From JACPLA01 sp035291905 (GTDB lineage Bacteria > Bacteroidota > Ignavibacteria > UBA10030): 7,873 nt of DNA. Shown in pieces: positions 6,568 through 7,873 of this stretch. The position numbers were made by a program, and so were the translations under genes. Under the pieces are notes generated by a model, which had not been told where the DNA came from, made no database searches, and saw only the letters and a list, made by a program, of their open reading frames with translations. How positions within the stretch are numbered: the stretch's first letter is position 1; each line of letters begins with the position of its first letter. The stretch is from contig DATDRF010000222.1 in the NCBI GenBank assembly GCA_035291905.1, positions 1 to 7,873 on the forward strand, written 5' to 3'.

Positions 6568-7251
6568 TCAGTTCGCCTTAATGCGATCTATCCAGTAATT
6601 TGATTTCAGTTGATAGGCGAACGAATCGACCGCTTTCTTCGCCGCTTTGATCGATGAATATTTTCCTATCCGAACCAAGTACCATGAACCATCCTTGAAG
6701 CTGCGCTGCTCGACAAATGCGGGGTATCCGGCCACTTCCAGCCGCTTGACGAGGGTCTCTGCTGTCGGCCTGTCTCTCCACGCCGAAACCTGAATCGTAT
6801 AGTTGCCGGACATCTCATTGAGCTTCGACGAAGTGGACATCGATACCGGTTCTCCCATCGAGCCCGACAAAGTCTTTGTCTTGCCGCCCCTGTCAGTCAC
6901 CAGGCCGGACATCTCCGATTCCTTTTCCTCGGTCAGCGGAGGAGTATCGACAAACGAGACCCCGGTTGTATCCGTGAGTGCCGTCGTATCAGCCGCCGCA
7001 TATTGCTCCGTAGGGTATTGTTCCTCAGGAATCTGCGTCACGACAACCGGCTGCGCTTTCTTGCCCCAGAGTTTCACAATCCCGAACTTATTCAACGCAA
7101 AGACACCCCCGGCGATGATGACAAGAACAACAATGATAAGCACCATCTTTGAACCCCCTCCGCCTCCTCCCTTCCTCCTCATTGGAGCCGCAATCGGCTG
7201 CATTCCGCCTTCACCTCCACCCTCCTCTTCTATCAAATTTACATTTGGCAT
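6568..7251 (-). CDS. Single-pass inner-membrane protein with periplasmic SPOR domain
   Basis: This 227-residue protein has a glycine-rich cytoplasmic N-terminus (GGGEGG at 11-16, then MRRKGGGGGGSK at 24-35). One membrane helix follows (about 36-54). A periplasmic linker rich in Thr, Glu and Ser comes next (about 65-148), then a C-terminal SPOR domain (about 149-226). The SPOR part begins YTIQVSAWRDRPTAETLVKRL and continues AGYPAFVEQ and WYLVRIGKYSSIKAAKKAV, the beta-alpha-beta repeat of the family. SPOR domains bind peptidoglycan stripped of stem peptides, typically at division septa. The arrangement resembles FtsN or DamX in topology only. The ATG has GGAGG 4 bases upstream. The gene sits between a beta-barrel gene and exbB on the same strand, so it may act with the ExbBD-TonB complex, for example as a cell-wall tether. 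That role is inferred. Confidence 0.88.
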   Translation of the reverse strand: MPNVNLIEEEGGGEGGMQPIAAPMRRKGGGGGGSKMVLIIVVLVIIAGGVFALNKFGIVKLWGKKAQPVVVTQIPEEQYPTEQYAAADTTALTDTTGVSFVDTPPLTEEKESEMSGLVTDRGGKTKTLSGSMGEPVSMSTSSKLNEMSGNYTIQVSAWRDRPTAETLVKRLEVAGYPAFVEQRSFKDGSWYLVRIGKYSSIKAAKKAVDSFAYQLKSNYWIDRIKAN

Positions 7252-7255
7252 GGTT

Positions 7256-7260
7256 CCTCC
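7256..7260 (-). promoter_or_regulatory. Shine-Dalgarno of the SPOR-domain gene
   Basis: A full GGAGG core, 4 bases before the ATG at 7251, fixes the start. It lies in the 41-bp gap after the beta-barrel gene and is the cleanest ribosome site in the window. Confidence 0.7.
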
Positions 7261-7271
7261 GTTGATTTGTC

Positions 7272-7281
7272 TGTGATCACA
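7272..7281. other. 10-bp palindrome in the gap upstream of the SPOR gene
   Basis: TGTGATCACA is a perfect palindrome in the 41-bp gap between the beta-barrel stop and the SPOR start. It looks like two CRP/FNR-type half-sites without the usual 6-base spacer. Several perfect 10-bp palindromes are expected by chance in a window of this size, so function is doubtful. Confidence 0.2.
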
Positions 7282-7292
7282 CTCTCTTCATT

Positions 7293-7873
7293 TCACCAGC
7301 GGTACGTCAGACCCGCGCTCATTCTGAACGGTTCCGCCCTGTATCCTTTCCAAGTCTCATAGTTCTGATTCATGAAGTTTGTTACATTCAGGAAAAACCT
7401 CAGGTCACCCAACCCGAGATACTCCACTTTCATCCCCGTCCACAGATGCCCCTCGACACGAGAAGTTCCAGCCAAGTCGGCATCCTGTCTGCTCACCATC
7501 CCGACGCCGGGCGAAATGTCCAACACATCCATAAACCGATGCGTCCATGAAGCAGACGCCTCAAACTCGGGAGCATAAGGGATGTGCTGCGTCACGGTAT
7601 TTGACGTCACACGCGACGTACTTTTGAAAGCAAAATAATCATTAGAAGTGATGTTTGCAACTGCATCAATATGGAACGACGTGATTGACGTTTTGCCTCC
7701 ATACGCCAAGAGCCACATCCCCGAATTGGTCGAATCGACGTAGAACGGATACTCTGTCATCGATTTATACTCGATCCACAACCTGGTGCTCAACCAGGCA
7801 CTCCAATCCGACTCAAGTCCGCCACTCACTGCCAATCTGGCAATCGGGTGTCTCATCGACGCACCGCCGGACA
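7293..7873 (-). CDS. Outer-membrane beta-barrel protein, C-terminal part, TonB-dependent receptor-like (5' end outside window)
   Basis: The frame is open to the right window edge, and about 192 C-terminal residues are present. The sequence alternates polar and hydrophobic or aromatic residues in segments of about 10, as in transmembrane beta-strands (for example WLSTRLWIEY, VEGHLWTGMKVEYLG, FRMSAGLTYRW). It ends in Trp after a Tyr-Arg, a typical C-terminal barrel-assembly signal. The end, with NVTNFMNQNYETWKGYRAEPFRMSAGLTYRW-like spacing, matches the last strands of TonB-dependent receptors, where an N-[LF]-[FM]-[DN] turn precedes a final strand; here it reads NFMNQNY. The following genes encode SPOR, ExbB, ExbD and TonB proteins, which strengthens the receptor reading. 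The plug domain, TonB box and signal peptide lie outside the window, so the substrate is unknown and another barrel family remains possible. The ATG at 7854-7856 is internal and is not the start. Confidence 0.75.
   Translation of the reverse strand, partial: SGGASMRHPIARLAVSGGLESDWSAWLSTRLWIEYKSMTEYPFYVDSTNSGMWLLAYGGKTSITSFHIDAVANITSNDYFAFKSTSRVTSNTVTQHIPYAPEFEASASWTHRFMDVLDISPGVGMVSRQDADLAGTSRVEGHLWTGMKVEYLGLGDLRFFLNVTNFMNQNYETWKGYRAEPFRMSAGLTYRW

Noticed and set aside
6102..6581. Plus-strand open frame of 159 codons opposite exbB
   Set aside because: It is opposite a strongly conserved gene, Ser/Arg/Pro-rich and without motifs.
6803..7276. Plus-strand open frame of 157 codons opposite the SPOR gene, with proline and hydrophobic runs
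   Set aside because: The proline runs are the reverse complement of the glycine clusters in the real gene; no start signal or domain supports it.
7854..7856. ATG as the start of a 187-residue protein
   Set aside because: The frame stays open upstream to the window edge (residues SGGAS precede it) and there is no ribosome site or signal peptide, so the gene continues beyond the window.

Overview
This window looks like a chromosomal segment from a Gram-negative bacterium, probably of the FCB superphylum (Bacteroidota, Ignavibacteriota or Chlorobiota-like). The placement is inferred from three things: a bacterial geranylgeranylglyceryl-phosphate synthase-like enzyme with the 'ISGRNPEHLIG' type of sequence common in that group, an ExbB-ExbD-TonB module, and an outer-membrane beta-barrel with a C-terminal aromatic residue. 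Base composition is slightly GC-rich by eye. Coding density is very high, with no gene-free stretch longer than about 41 bases. I see no mobile element, tRNA, rRNA or CRISPR array.

The left half (2-4652, plus strand) is a tight gene string: the 3' part of alaS (alanyl-tRNA synthetase, cut by the left edge), a GGGP synthase-like prenyltransferase, a GmhA-type sedoheptulose-7-phosphate isomerase, a polyprenyl-phosphate sugar-1-phosphate transferase, and a small three-helix membrane protein with no recognised family. Junctions are 12 bp, a 4-bp ATGA overlap, 15 bp and 2 bp, so one transcript is likely. After the housekeeping alaS, the next three genes point to the cell envelope: an ether-lipid-type glycerol prenylation, a heptose precursor step, and the first membrane step of a surface glycan.

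The right half (4639-7873, minus strand) is a second gene string, transcribed right to left: the C-terminal part of an outer-membrane beta-barrel protein resembling a TonB-dependent receptor (cut by the right edge), a single-pass inner-membrane protein with a periplasmic SPOR (peptidoglycan-binding) domain, ExbB/TolQ/MotA-like, ExbD/TolR-like, and a TonB-like energy transducer. Junctions are 41 bp, 29 bp, a 4-bp ATGA overlap and 14 bp. Together they read as a proton-motive-force-driven envelope machine that couples the inner membrane to an outer-membrane partner, with the SPOR protein a possible tether to the cell wall.

The two strings converge, and their last genes overlap tail to tail by 14 bp (4639-4652) with no convincing terminator. 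No fully new system is evident. The points most worth a second look are the SPOR protein inside the ExbBD-TonB operon, the bacterial GGGP synthase, the unassigned small membrane protein beside the glycosyl-phosphate transferase, and a hairpin at the start of the exbB message.
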